DNA of 51,064 nt from Acidobacteriota bacterium (GTDB taxonomy: Bacteria > Acidobacteriota > Terriglobia > Acidiferrales > UBA7541): NCBI GenBank assembly GCA_021788095.1, contig JAJYLB010000030.1:1-51064 (forward strand), given 5' to 3'. Under the pieces are notes generated by a model, which was not told the DNA's origin, searched no databases, and was given only the letters and a program-made list of their open reading frames with translations. This document shows positions 9,177-18,452 of this stretch, one piece after another (the first letter of the stretch is position 1; each line of letters begins with the position of its first letter). The position numbers and the translations under genes are program-made.

Positions 9177-10430
9177 TCAAAAGAGAAACCCCTCTGTCGA
9201 GGGCCGTTCCCCAACCGCTCCGGGCACCACTGGAGAAATTTCTCTCTGCGAATTGGTTGCTGCTCTGTTTGTTTCCTTCCTCGCCCCGTCTTGCGGGACT
9301 TCCTGACCGTTTCGCCCGGGCTGGTCGCCTGAATCCTCCAGTTGGCTCAACAGCTCGCGTTCGAGGCCGACAAGATTTCCTGCCCATTGGCCCAGCCTCA
9401 TCTTGGTCTTGGCCTCGTTATATCCGAGCCGTCGTGCCAAGTCGCAAATCCTCGCGAGTTGGTCGTCTTCCTCGCTTGGCCCGTCCGGTGATCCCGCCGG
9501 CTCCCCCCGTACCGAGTCGCCATTCGGATAGAACTCTCCGGCGATCTCCTCGGCCCGTTCCGCATCTGGTTCATGCACCTCGTACTGCATTCCGCTGTTT
9601 GGACCAACCGTAGTGCCCCTTTGGTCCACAACCTTGGCCAGCTCGGTCGGCTTCGCAGTGAATCCAGGGATGTCTGTTCCGCCTATTTCGAGATTGAGGA
9701 TGTAAACCACCGACGAATGCCTCCCGCCGTTCCGATCGCTATACGAGATCTTCTCCGGAGTGGCCCTGAGCAACGCCTTGATCCCGGTTAAACGCCCGCC
9801 ATTGAATCGGCGGATCTGCATCAGCCCGTTCGACAGATTGCGAATCGAGCGATAGCTGCTCGTGTGAAGGCGGCACACAGCTCCCACCGTCGGGAACTTC
9901 TCCAGAATGAAATAGAGATCGCCCGAAGGCTTGCAGTCGCCCCGCTCCAGATCCGGGCAACCGTCGCCGCAAGGCTCGACCGCTTGCCCCTTCTTCGGCC
10001 CGTCAGTGTATTTGTATTTCCCCGGCCAGGGCTCGCCCTCCGGGTGCTTCTGCGTCCGCCGGACAGCCCGCATCTCGTACTTCGGCCCGTTTCCGTTCAT
10101 GATCTGCACCAAGTCTCCATGGCACTTGCAGCCCGCCGGGGTCCAGAGGGCATATTCGGTCCGGAGCACTTCTCGGGGATCGTCATTCAGGAAAATGATT
10201 CCTAGTTCCGCCGGTTTCTCGCCATAGAGCTTGGCGATCTCCGAAGCTGGCTCCCAAACGACATCCTGCCCGCGAAGTGTCTTCCGTTTGAAGACAAAGT
10301 GGTCGAGCCGACGCGGATGGCCGTTCTGGCTCCCCGCCTCCGGCCCTTCCCCAATCGCGACTTTGATTCTCACTGGCAATTTCTCGAGAGCTGCGCCGTT
10401 TTCATCGTGTGTCAATCCGAGAATGCCCAT
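9177..10430 (-). CDS. Gp3-like protein (recombination directionality factor family)
   Basis: A 417-residue protein whose first 200 residues follow the Gp3-like family, named for the phiC31 recombination directionality factor. Shared features are the MGILGL start, an RIKVAIGEG strand, LDHFVF, a IAKLYGE helix, LRTEYALWTPAGC, paired cysteines (C101, C103; C154, C158, C166) that probably bind zinc, and the GAVCRLHTSSYRSI segment. The C-terminal 200 residues are polar and low in complexity, probably disordered. In phiC31, Gp3 switches a serine integrase from integration to excision. No serine recombinase is visible in this window, so here the protein may instead act in replication or repair of the element. 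The ATG at 10430 has a GGGGAAG ribosome site. Confidence 0.6.
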   Translation of the reverse strand: MGILGLTHDENGAALEKLPVRIKVAIGEGPEAGSQNGHPRRLDHFVFKRKTLRGQDVVWEPASEIAKLYGEKPAELGIIFLNDDPREVLRTEYALWTPAGCKCHGDLVQIMNGNGPKYEMRAVRRTQKHPEGEPWPGKYKYTDGPKKGQAVEPCGDGCPDLERGDCKPSGDLYFILEKFPTVGAVCRLHTSSYRSIRNLSNGLMQIRRFNGGRLTGIKALLRATPEKISYSDRNGGRHSSVVYILNLEIGGTDIPGFTAKPTELAKVVDQRGTTVGPNSGMQYEVHEPDAERAEEIAGEFYPNGDSVRGEPAGSPDGPSEEDDQLARICDLARRLGYNEAKTKMRLGQWAGNLVGLERELLSQLEDSGDQPGRNGQEVPQDGARKETNRAATNSQREISPVVPGAVGERPSTEGFLF

Positions 10431-10509
10431 TGCGTCTTCCCCTTTTGCTTAGGATTTGCTTGTCTTGAAAGCCGTCAACTAAAGCCGCAGCCCTGCGATC
10501 CGACACGAT

Positions 10510-12849
10510 TCAAAACAGGGTGAGCTGTCCCTCGGGCGTGATTGCGGCATTCCGCGGCCGGTTCTCTCGACGGGACCGTTCCATTGTCACGGTCAACGCC
10601 GCTTCCTGACCCGGCGCGACGGGAACGGCCTTGGCGAGGGACGGTACGTCAGAGGCAGCTTCGGCTTTCGATCCCACAGTTTCGGAGGCCTTCACTCCGA
10701 AGACTTCTTCCTGTTTCCTTTGGAGCTGTGACCAGACGAGATCAGCATTCTCGCCAATCCCTTTCTCTGTCACCAACTCGCGCGCCATCGCCATCAAGAT
10801 GTCATCGTCGTCGTTTATGGCTTGCAGCCCTTCCGATGAGAACTTGCCTTCCATGGCCAGCGACACCAAGAGCTTTTTCCCCATGAGACGTAAACACGTT
10901 TCTTGCATCGTCTCGGCGTAATGGAGGAATTTCACGTTGACTGGTGCGCGTTGGCCGATCCGCCAGCTTCTCCGGCTCGCTTGCCGAAGGACGTAGATCG
11001 AGTAGCCCGTCTCATAGAATAGAATTACGGGAAAGGCTATTAAATCAAGTCCCGTCTGAACCAGTTTTGGGTGGCAAATCACTGCCTGCACCCCAGCTCG
11101 AAGCTGGCGCTCGTACCACGCCTCCCGCGCTTCCGGCGGTACATCCGTCGTGAGCACGGCCACGCGAATCCCCGCGTCGGCGAGGATTCGCTCCAGTCGC
11201 CGCGTCACATCGCGCTTCTGCGTGTACACGGCATAGATCTGGCAGCGACGGCCGCGCCCGAGTTCCGCCTTCACCTCCTCCACCAGCCGGCGCTCCTTCG
11301 CATAGATGCATTCCTCATCCAGGTCTTGCGCCTCAGCAATGAGGAATTTCTCCCTGCGCTGCGTCTCCGGGTCGTATTCCCAGCCAAACAGATTCCCCAG
11401 ACCGAACGGCCGATCCGGATAAAGAAGCAACGCGTTCAGCGCCACGCTCATCACCGACTGATTCCCGCGATGCTCCTTGAGCGCAGTCTTCACATCTTCC
11501 TCGAGCTTTTTGTAGGCCTCCTTCAACGGAGGGTCCATCTCCACGCTGACGACCTCCTCACGGTAAGGCGGCAGCGCCTCCGAGATGTCTTCGAGCGAAA
11601 TGAACGCCCCAAGGCTCATCAGGAAGCGGCCAAAGAGGAGCGGGGATGCGCCTGGACGCCGGCGCACGCGCTTCGTCACGCGCGCCTCCGAGCAGGCGTT
11701 GTCCGCTGGCTCGATCACCGTGACCTTTTCCAGCAGGCCATAGGTCTCCGTGAAGGCTCGCACGCCCGCTTCGCCGTATTCGAACCCTTCCGCGATCATC
11801 TTGGGCGGCTCGAGCCGGTAGAGAATGTTAAACACTTCATCGGCATACCCTCCGAGCAGCGTCCCAGTGAGGACCACAGTGCGACGGGCGCACGCGGCCA
11901 GTGTGCCGAGCGCGTTGCCCTGAGCCGTATCGCCTTTCAGCTCGTGCACCTCGTCGGCGATGGCGTAGTCGAAGAAATCGGGCATATAACGCCCGACAAA
12001 GTCCACTGGGGCGAACCGCCTGGTTTTCGTCCCGTCAGCCTGCCACAACGCGCTATGCACGGTACGCCGAGACTTGCCCGACTCGTCGCCGTTCCGGTGG
12101 CCCAGAATCTCGCTCAGTTTGGCCTTCTTGAAATCGGCACGCAGAAGCCGCTCTCCGTCCTCACCCAGGCAGATCGGGCATCCGGTATCTGGGTTGATGA
12201 CGCTGCCCTGATAGCGTCCGCACCCTGCGACCCTGTATGCATGACGCCAGAAATAGCTCAGCTTCCCCCGATCGCGTCCGACAACGAAAAGCGCGGGCGA
12301 CCGGCAGATGGAATCCCAACGCTCGCGAGCTGTGCGGGATCCCCTCCGTAGCCGCAACTCGGTCAGGGTGGTCCGCAGCCCTTCGCGAACGATGCGGCCA
12401 TTCCGGAGCCTGACCTCGTTGACCCCTGCATGCCCGTTCGCACCCATATGCGCACGCAACCCGTCAATGAGGAATACCCGCACTCGAGGGAGGGTTCGAA
12501 ACGCCTCCCGTGCCCACTTTTCAACCAACTGAGGCGGGACCATCGCCAATGCGTTGAAAGGTTGCCCAGCACTGTGAACATGCGCAGCAGCAAGGGAGAT
12601 CAGGGTTTTGCCCGTTCCGCATTCCGCGATCACCGCGGCGGCGCGAGCCTCGTTCCACCGCTTCGCCACGCTAAGGATGCAAAGTGTCTGCGCCGGAAAC
12701 GGTCTCCGCAGCAGTTGCCCGAGCAATGGAGACGGCGGATCTTCAACGCTCTGCAGTGGCGGATAGCTTTGAAGAATTCGCTCACCCAACTCGGGGGCCC
12801 ATGCGCGTAAATATGTTGCGATCGAGTCTATTCCCTTCGGTAATTGCAC
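10510..12849 (-). CDS. SNF2/DEAD-like helicase of mobile element, with zinc-ribbon-like insertion
   Basis: A 779-residue SF2 helicase, different from the RapA-like one. Walker A is ECGTGKT at about 76-82, the Walker B equivalent is IADEVHELKG, motif III is VVLTGTLLGG, and the C-terminal lobe ends in a SNF2-type motif VI (QASRRSWRIGQ). Between motifs Ia and II sits an insertion with GCGRY and GCPICLGEDG, probably a zinc ribbon. The long frame reaches 13053 but would overlap the upstream gene by about 130 bases. I therefore chose GTG at 12849 (VQLPKGIDS), which has AGAGGA 7 bases upstream. It ends TPEGQLTLF. It is the third gene of a minus-strand run with two unknown proteins. A role in element replication or in processing its DNA is inferred. 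Confidence 0.8.
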   Translation of the reverse strand: MQLPKGIDSIATYLRAWAPELGERILQSYPPLQSVEDPPSPLLGQLLRRPFPAQTLCILSVAKRWNEARAAAVIAECGTGKTLISLAAAHVHSAGQPFNALAMVPPQLVEKWAREAFRTLPRVRVFLIDGLRAHMGANGHAGVNEVRLRNGRIVREGLRTTLTELRLRRGSRTARERWDSICRSPALFVVGRDRGKLSYFWRHAYRVAGCGRYQGSVINPDTGCPICLGEDGERLLRADFKKAKLSEILGHRNGDESGKSRRTVHSALWQADGTKTRRFAPVDFVGRYMPDFFDYAIADEVHELKGDTAQGNALGTLAACARRTVVLTGTLLGGYADEVFNILYRLEPPKMIAEGFEYGEAGVRAFTETYGLLEKVTVIEPADNACSEARVTKRVRRRPGASPLLFGRFLMSLGAFISLEDISEALPPYREEVVSVEMDPPLKEAYKKLEEDVKTALKEHRGNQSVMSVALNALLLYPDRPFGLGNLFGWEYDPETQRREKFLIAEAQDLDEECIYAKERRLVEEVKAELGRGRRCQIYAVYTQKRDVTRRLERILADAGIRVAVLTTDVPPEAREAWYERQLRAGVQAVICHPKLVQTGLDLIAFPVILFYETGYSIYVLRQASRRSWRIGQRAPVNVKFLHYAETMQETCLRLMGKKLLVSLAMEGKFSSEGLQAINDDDDILMAMARELVTEKGIGENADLVWSQLQRKQEEVFGVKASETVGSKAEAASDVPSLAKAVPVAPGQEAALTVTMERSRRENRPRNAAITPEGQLTLF

Positions 12850-12920
12850 AGTCTTGTCCTCTTGTTTACAGGATGAAGGGGGGTTCTCTTGCGAGGGAAA
12901 AGAACGAAAGGCGGGAATTC

Positions 12921-13397
12921 TCAGCCGTTGGCCAAGCTCACAGACTGTTCGAGAAATTCTTTCGGGATCTCTGCGGTCGTCACGTAGAAGTCGGTATGCT
13001 TGGGAATGGCGGTGAAGGCGATGCCGCTCTCCCTCGCAACCATCTGGGAGCACTCGACTCTCGCCATCTGGCTTTGCGGGACGGAGAAATTGCCCGAGGC
13101 GGTGGCAACCTCGTGCCCGTCAGTTTGAAGGCGGTCCAGTTCCTCCCGGAGTTTCAGGCATGCCCCCTCGCCCTCTCGGGTACCAGCGGTGGGATCAGCC
13201 CAGGGACTGAAATAGTCTGCTCCCGAATCCCAGTAATACATCTCGTCGAGTGGCGGATCGATAGCCTTTTGCTCACACAGCACAGCGATGCGGCGCAAGG
13301 CGAGCTTCGCAAGAGCCGGAGTGATCTCGACCAAAGCGGAATCACACCCTGCGTTGTTATCTGGATTGTTGCTCCACACCTTTAGAACGACCTGCAC
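12921..13397 (-). CDS. Uncharacterised protein, island backbone
   Basis: A 158-residue protein I do not recognise. It is soluble, acidic, with no signal peptide or membrane segment. It contains VEITPALAKLALRRIAVLC near the start (a probable helix) and a LDEMYYWDSGADYF stretch rich in aromatic residues. It starts with GTG at 13397, preceded by GAGGAGG, and overlaps the upstream gene by 16 bases, so the two are probably translated together. It sits just upstream of the SNF2 helicase gene. Confidence 0.65.
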   Translation of the reverse strand: MQVVLKVWSNNPDNNAGCDSALVEITPALAKLALRRIAVLCEQKAIDPPLDEMYYWDSGADYFSPWADPTAGTREGEGACLKLREELDRLQTDGHEVATASGNFSVPQSQMARVECSQMVARESGIAFTAIPKHTDFYVTTAEIPKEFLEQSVSLANG

Positions 13398-14134
13398 GGA
13401 ACCTCCTCACTCGCTTCAGCCGCTCCTGCTTCGGGCGGCATCCTCTCGGTTTCTCCGGGTAAGAATGCAAGCGGCTCACGGAAATTGCTCGCGAGCTTCC
13501 AGGAAATCGGCCCGTTGTGCGCCGGTATGCGGATTGAGCCGGCCTTCAGAGCCTTCCCGATCCAGCCAAGAAACGTTTCCTTGTTACCCTCTACCAGCAC
13601 CGGGGAGCATCCCAGACCGAGTAAGGGTTGGAGCGCCTTGTGCTGCTCCAGTTCTCGCATAAACCACAGCGCCCATTCAGGGACGACAGGCAAGCCAAAC
13701 CGACGCGCCACTCGGTAGAGCACGAACGTCGGTTCGTCGTCACAAAGAACCGTCCGATTCCCATCGCGGTCCGCCCCCGGCCTCGTTTTCAGCATCTCCG
13801 CTGACAACGCCACTAGGTGCCGGACGGGGCGTTTCCGACCGGGCAACATCACACTTCCGCGATAGCAGTTCGCTTCGGGACCCAAGGAAGCCGCGAATGG
13901 AGCGCTGCCCGGGATTCGAATTTGGAAGAATGCTGCCTCAGTCACTCCTACCCACAAAGCGCCGATTTCGACATCGCTCCCAAATACCGAAATGAGATGA
14001 ACGCCCACTGGACCGCGGGCATCTTTCACTGGCTCTGCAATTAGCCGGTCCATGTGAACGCGAATCTGTGTTGTCGTGTCCTTCACCCGCTTGGTGAATG
14101 CAACGAACCCAAAACGGTCGTGAGCGTTTTTCAT
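13382..14134 (-). CDS. Uncharacterised protein, first gene of helicase operon
   Basis: A 250-residue protein of unknown function. The first half looks like mixed alpha/beta structure (FGFVAFTKRVKDTTTQIRVHMDRL, given only by its start; then GVHLISVFGSDVEIGALWVG). The middle has a VLYRVARRFGLPVVPEWALW segment. No catalytic motif stands out. It has a clear GGGGAGCTGGAG ribosome site before the ATG at 14134. It begins a minus-strand operon with the following 158-residue protein and the SNF2 helicase. Its promoter should lie in the 414-base gap shared with the divergent SIR2 operon. Confidence 0.65.
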   Translation of the reverse strand: MKNAHDRFGFVAFTKRVKDTTTQIRVHMDRLIAEPVKDARGPVGVHLISVFGSDVEIGALWVGVTEAAFFQIRIPGSAPFAASLGPEANCYRGSVMLPGRKRPVRHLVALSAEMLKTRPGADRDGNRTVLCDDEPTFVLYRVARRFGLPVVPEWALWFMRELEQHKALQPLLGLGCSPVLVEGNKETFLGWIGKALKAGSIRIPAHNGPISWKLASNFREPLAFLPGETERMPPEAGAAEASEEVPCRSF

Positions 14135-14548
14135 CTCCAGCTCCCCTTGGCGCCCTTAGCCCACTTCGGAACGCGTTGATTTCTCACTCAAATGCATTCG
14201 AGGCCGCACCACGCGCCACAAGGGAATCTGAAACCCCTTTAATCGACAGTTCCTAAATGTGAGGGAGCGCATCAACCCAATGGCATCGACTGGTATCGGG
14301 CAAGACCGGACGACCTGAGAGCGGCGGGGACCGAGGTGCGTGGCCCCAATAGGTCAGGATGGGAGATTCGTTCGCACTCCTGACAGCGGTCTCCACGGCC
14401 TAATCGGGAGAGGCTCATTAGCCGCGAAGAAAAGAAGCCTACGTGCGCGCTGGCAATCTGTGAACAAGAGACAGACCGGATGGATTGCACATGAGCGGGA
14501 GCGGATGTAGATTATCGACCGAACGGAAACCCAGGCCGGAAGACCGAA
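14135..14548. other. Divergent intergenic region between the helicase operon and the SIR2 operon
   Basis: A 414-base gap flanked by genes that diverge, so promoters for both operons should be here. I see no gene and no promoter hexamers good enough to place. Short ORFs on either strand lack ribosome sites and family resemblance. Confidence 0.4.
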
Positions 14549-15895
14549 GTGAACATGGACCCAGCGGACGCAAGGGAACTTCTCGCCTCGATTGACGCCG
14601 ACCGCCTCTTGTTGATCTGTGGCGCAGGCCTGTCCATGGCGCCCCCAAGCTCAACCCCATCGGCACGGGATCTGGCTCAGAGCTGCGCCCAAAAATTCAC
14701 ATCCGCCACTTTGCAGCAGGTTCCTCTCGGAGCCGATACCGACCTCGAATCTCTTGCAGACTTCTTCTTGTCAAACCCGACTCGCAGGGCTGCTTTCGTA
14801 AACAAGTACGTTGACTGGGCCCAGTTCAACGGCCTTCCCAACAGCGGCCATAAAGCGGTGGCCGACCTCCTCTGTTGCCGAGCGGTGGAGGCGGTCGTCA
14901 CCACGAACTTTGATCCCCTCTTAGAGTCCGCTGCGGAAGCTCTGGGTGAACGCGACCTCCGACCCGCCGTTGATGGCAACGGAGCGGCGTGCCACCATCA
15001 GCATGCCACCCTGCTTAAGGTACACGGGTGCATGCGCAGAGACCGAGACCGAATCCTCTGGTCCCGCCTCCAAATCGAAGAAGAAGGACCACTCTACGAT
15101 GCGCAACTGCGGCAGAATATCCTGAGCTCCAAGACGTGGATCGAAGCCTCCCTAAGGGGACACGACTTGGTATTCATCGGGTTCTGGACAGACTGGAGCT
15201 ACTTGAACGACATCCTGGAAAGGATAATGCAAGAATCGGCTCCAGGGTCGGTGTTCCTTGTAGACACCGCAGAACCTGGTGAATTGGAGAGGAAGGCCCC
15301 TCGCCTATGGGCCCTGGCGAACCATGTGGGGCTCCGGCGTGTCCCCCAATCTGGAGCAGACTTCCTTGACGAGCTCAGGGTTCTCTATTCCAGGGTGTTT
15401 TGCAGGAACCTGCTTCGTGAGTCGATTCCGACGTATCGTACGATGGGTGGGGCCACGGACCCCCCCGACATTGATTTCCCGGCCGACTTGGCCTCCGATG
15501 ACTACTACGCGCTCAGAAGGGACCTCTGTGGCACTCCCTCTGACCAGGCCGTGAGGAAAAAGAGACCGGAGCAAACAACTGCCGTTGCGGGAGCAGCCCA
15601 TCTGCTCCTCAGGGACAGGGCTGCCGAACTCGCAGGACCCATTTACCGGATGCCTGATGGCTCGTTGGTCAGAGTCGTGAATGGCGCTGGGCAGGTGTTG
15701 AGCTTGGTGCGATCACGGTTTTCCACAAGCCAACCCCAGGCCGGGGTGCCTGAAGTTGTGATTTGCTGCTGCGAGGCGGACGGTGGCGTACCGGAGGATG
15801 TCGCTCGAGGTGGTCGACCGGCAACGATAGTTCGCGCCGGAAGTGAAGCATCGTGGGTTACGCTGACGGAAGCGCGGGAGCGCAAGCTCATCTAG
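14549..15895 (+). CDS. SIR2-like NADase, probable defence effector
   Basis: A 448-residue protein with a SIR2-type Rossmann domain. The NAD-binding GAGLS is at about 25-29, TTNFDPLLE at about 118-126 carries the catalytic Asn, and KVHGC at about 157-161 carries the catalytic His. Then comes VFIGFWTDWSYLNDIL, a helix common in defence SIR2 proteins. There is no four-cysteine zinc module, so it is of the prokaryotic defence (ThsA/DSR-like) type, not a deacetylase. These enzymes deplete NAD+ on infection. The C-terminal 180 residues have no family I recognise. GTG at 14549 or ATG at 14555 could be the start; spacing from GGA favours GTG. It is followed 9 bases later by the small-protein gene and then the Rad50-like ATPase. 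Confidence 0.8.
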   Translation: MNMDPADARELLASIDADRLLLICGAGLSMAPPSSTPSARDLAQSCAQKFTSATLQQVPLGADTDLESLADFFLSNPTRRAAFVNKYVDWAQFNGLPNSGHKAVADLLCCRAVEAVVTTNFDPLLESAAEALGERDLRPAVDGNGAACHHQHATLLKVHGCMRRDRDRILWSRLQIEEEGPLYDAQLRQNILSSKTWIEASLRGHDLVFIGFWTDWSYLNDILERIMQESAPGSVFLVDTAEPGELERKAPRLWALANHVGLRRVPQSGADFLDELRVLYSRVFCRNLLRESIPTYRTMGGATDPPDIDFPADLASDDYYALRRDLCGTPSDQAVRKKRPEQTTAVAGAAHLLLRDRAAELAGPIYRMPDGSLVRVVNGAGQVLSLVRSRFSTSQPQAGVPEVVICCCEADGGVPEDVARGGRPATIVRAGSEASWVTLTEARERKLI

Positions 15896-15904
15896 GGGGC
15901 GTGT

Positions 15905-16447
15905 GTGAATATCACCGATGAAATCAGGGCAGTTCTTGAGGAGCATGGCTATTCCACGAGTCCCGCGGGTAGGGCGCTCGTATTTGAGGATGACAGCCTT
16001 GCGGGATTCGTGTGGCAAGCCTCCTCTGTAGACGAGATCATAAACGAGTGCCAAAGACAACAAGACAACTTCCTCAGATTGAGGGATAGCGAGCTACGAA
16101 AGGCCGGGCGCAAGTCCTGGAATCTGTACGCCGTCCTCGTGACGGAAGCCGAAGCCACCCACGAACAGCAGCGCCTACTGGCGAACATCGAGGAAGACTT
16201 CAGGGGAACCAGGAAAATTGTGGCCTACGGGCTACTATCGCCCACAGACCTCAAAAAGGCGATATATCCCCTCATTTCAATTCAGGCACACGACCTGCTA
16301 CAAATCGGTCATCAAGACGCGGCCGATCGTCTGAAAGCGCGCTTGAGCTTCCTAAGCACACCGGTGCTCAATGGGGTTCTTTCAGGAGCAACAGCAGAAG
16401 AAATTGTGAGACTGATGATGGTGACTGATGAAGATAACCCGCATTAG
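15905..16447 (+). CDS. Small middle component of SIR2/Rad50-like operon
   Basis: A 180-residue protein between the SIR2 effector and the Rad50-like ATPase. It starts with GTG after a GGGGG stretch 9 bases past the SIR2 stop, and its end overlaps the ATPase gene by 20 bases. No enzyme motif is visible. Helices with GYSTSPAG, then a basic-charged middle (FLRLRDSELRKAGRKSWN), and a strand-rich core (YAVLVTEAE, IVAYGLLS) are seen. Position and size match the middle components (LmuC/DdmB-like or ABC-3C middle component) that link an effector to an SMC-like ATPase. This assignment rests on gene order, not on a recognised sequence family. Confidence 0.65.
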   Translation: MNITDEIRAVLEEHGYSTSPAGRALVFEDDSLAGFVWQASSVDEIINECQRQQDNFLRLRDSELRKAGRKSWNLYAVLVTEAEATHEQQRLLANIEEDFRGTRKIVAYGLLSPTDLKKAIYPLISIQAHDLLQIGHQDAADRLKARLSFLSTPVLNGVLSGATAEEIVRLMMVTDEDNPH

Positions 16448-18452
16448 CCTGGAAGGCTTTCGAGGCGCGCGGCGCCCGCTCGAAATGCCGTGCGGTTCCG
16501 GTTTTACTGTGATCTGCGGCCCCAACGGCTCTGGAAAGAGCACGATATGTGACTCGGTGGAGTTCGCGATACGCAATACGCTGAGCCCGCACCCCGGGAC
16601 CGAAAGAGGCGAGTACCTTTCGAACTACTTCTGGTGGAAGGGTGAAGGGGAGTCCAAAAACCAATCAGTCACCATCGAACTCGAGGATCCAAAGGGCGAA
16701 CAGATCACCCTCGGCCGTACACCCTCCGACGGTCCGAGTGAGGAACTTCTGCAGAGCCTGGTTGACCAAGCCATCGCCCCAGACAATTGGCCTGAGCAAC
16801 TTTGCCTCACAACAATCATCCGTGACGAGGCCATCACTGGTCTCAGCACCGACAGGCCCGAACGGGAGCGATACGAATTCGCTCTCAGAGCGATCGGGCT
16901 TGCGACTTCGGTGAATTTGGGAGAGACCATTTCCGCTGTCGTGAGCCGCCTCGAACAATTTAAAGACAGGGCGAACGCGGAATACGAACGAGAAAGAGAG
17001 CGAGTGGAAACGCTCACTGCCCAACTCAGTGAGGCCAGCTCCTCCACAGCAAGGGCAACTCAAGAAAGTATCGATAGATTGCGCAGCGTCTACAAGGAGC
17101 AGGCGCCGAGCGGCATGACTGACCTGACCAGACTGGGCACCACAATCGCAAGAGAGCAGTTGCTCCTGCAACGGCGCGTAGCAAACCTCCAGACGCTAAT
17201 AGAAGCAAAGAAACGGCTGGACGAACAGACCTCTCAACTCGCCACAGCGGAACACGAGAGTCAGCTACGCCAACTCGAGGCGATCGTCGGCCGCCTCAAA
17301 TTAGAAAAAGAGGACATATCCCTGCGGTACGCTGAGGTTGACAATAGGCTGCAGCAAGAACGTCAGCGCAACCCTTTCCTAGCCTCTCTTGCATTGATGC
17401 GCGAGCACGGCCAGGGGATCGGACTCCGGGAGGGGCGCTGTCCCCTATGCGGCTCGCACCTATCCGAAGATGAATTCGCCCGACACTTGCGCGAGCTCGA
17501 ACGCGAAATAGCAGGGCACAACGACCAGCTGCAGGCTCTCGTCAAGGCCGAGACAGAAGCGAGGTCTTCACTGGATGGGATAAGCCGCGAACTGGAAGCT
17601 AAGCAGCGCGACTACGACGAACGAATGGCGCTAAAGGCTAAATATTCTCGGGAGGCCGATGATCTTTCGGTCAAGGCCAGGGCACTCAAAGTCGAACTGG
17701 ATCCTGCATCGATCTCCGAAGCGGCCAAGGCCGCCGAGGCTCAGATCAACAGCTACAGCGACGACCTTGCCATCGTGCAGGCCTTCGCGAACGTCCACCG
17801 TGTAACCGAGCTCTCGGAGTTGCTGAAAGTCGCCCGGGACGCCGCGGAACGCAAGGACCGCGAACTCACTAGAACCTCTCAACTCCATCAAACCGGACTG
17901 AACATGCAAGCCGCGCTCAACCGCGTGTCTACAGAGATCGTGCGAGATCGGCTTGCGGCCCTCAAACCGTTATTCTACGAGCTCTACGCGCGCCTGCGAC
18001 CCCACCCCGATTGGCCTGAGATAGACCTCCTGTTGAGGGGAGATGTCAGGCCCTTCCTCAGCTTCATCGTTGGCGAAAGCCTCAATCCCCGCTTTTTCTT
18101 TAGCAGCGGACAGCGCAGGGCGCTCGGCTTGGCGTTTCTCCTCGCGGTCCACATTGCAAGGCCGTGGTGCAAGCTGGAAACGCTGGTTCTCGACGATCCT
18201 GTTCAGCATTCTGACGACTACCGCGCCCTACATCTGGTCGAAACGCTTGCCGCCCTCCGAATGACGGGGCGGCAGATCATTTGCACAGTGGAAGACCCCG
18301 CTCTCGCGGACCTGCTTTGTCGGCGTTTGCGCCCAACGCCGCAGGCAGGGGGCCTTCGAATCGACCTCGGATATGCCCCAGGGGAGGGGATACACATTGA
18401 AAAAGTGGTCCGGATCGAGCCATTCCCACAGCGCGTTCTAGCCGCAAGTTAA
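16428..18452 (+). CDS. Rad50/SMC-like ATPase with CPLC hook, probable defence sensor
   Basis: A 674-residue ABC ATPase of the Rad50/SMC/RecF group. Walker A is GPNGSGKST (31-39). Two coiled-coil arms of about 130-150 residues flank a CPLC zinc-hook motif at 338-341. The ABC signature is SSGQRRA (559-565) and Walker B is LVLDDP (586-591), followed by QHSDDYR as D-loop. The Walker B uses Asp-Asp rather than Asp-Glu, as in several conflict-system ATPases. The coils are short compared with Rad50 (about 1,300 residues), as in LmuB. The family binds DNA ends or unusual DNA; with the SIR2 gene two places upstream, it is likely the sensor of a Lamassu-like or ABC-three-component system. No Mre11/SbcD nuclease is next to it. 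Confidence 0.85.
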   Translation: MKITRISLEGFRGARRPLEMPCGSGFTVICGPNGSGKSTICDSVEFAIRNTLSPHPGTERGEYLSNYFWWKGEGESKNQSVTIELEDPKGEQITLGRTPSDGPSEELLQSLVDQAIAPDNWPEQLCLTTIIRDEAITGLSTDRPERERYEFALRAIGLATSVNLGETISAVVSRLEQFKDRANAEYERERERVETLTAQLSEASSSTARATQESIDRLRSVYKEQAPSGMTDLTRLGTTIAREQLLLQRRVANLQTLIEAKKRLDEQTSQLATAEHESQLRQLEAIVGRLKLEKEDISLRYAEVDNRLQQERQRNPFLASLALMREHGQGIGLREGRCPLCGSHLSEDEFARHLRELEREIAGHNDQLQALVKAETEARSSLDGISRELEAKQRDYDERMALKAKYSREADDLSVKARALKVELDPASISEAAKAAEAQINSYSDDLAIVQAFANVHRVTELSELLKVARDAAERKDRELTRTSQLHQTGLNMQAALNRVSTEIVRDRLAALKPLFYELYARLRPHPDWPEIDLLLRGDVRPFLSFIVGESLNPRFFFSSGQRRALGLAFLLAVHIARPWCKLETLVLDDPVQHSDDYRALHLVETLAALRMTGRQIICTVEDPALADLLCRRLRPTPQAGGLRIDLGYAPGEGIHIEKVVRIEPFPQRVLAAS

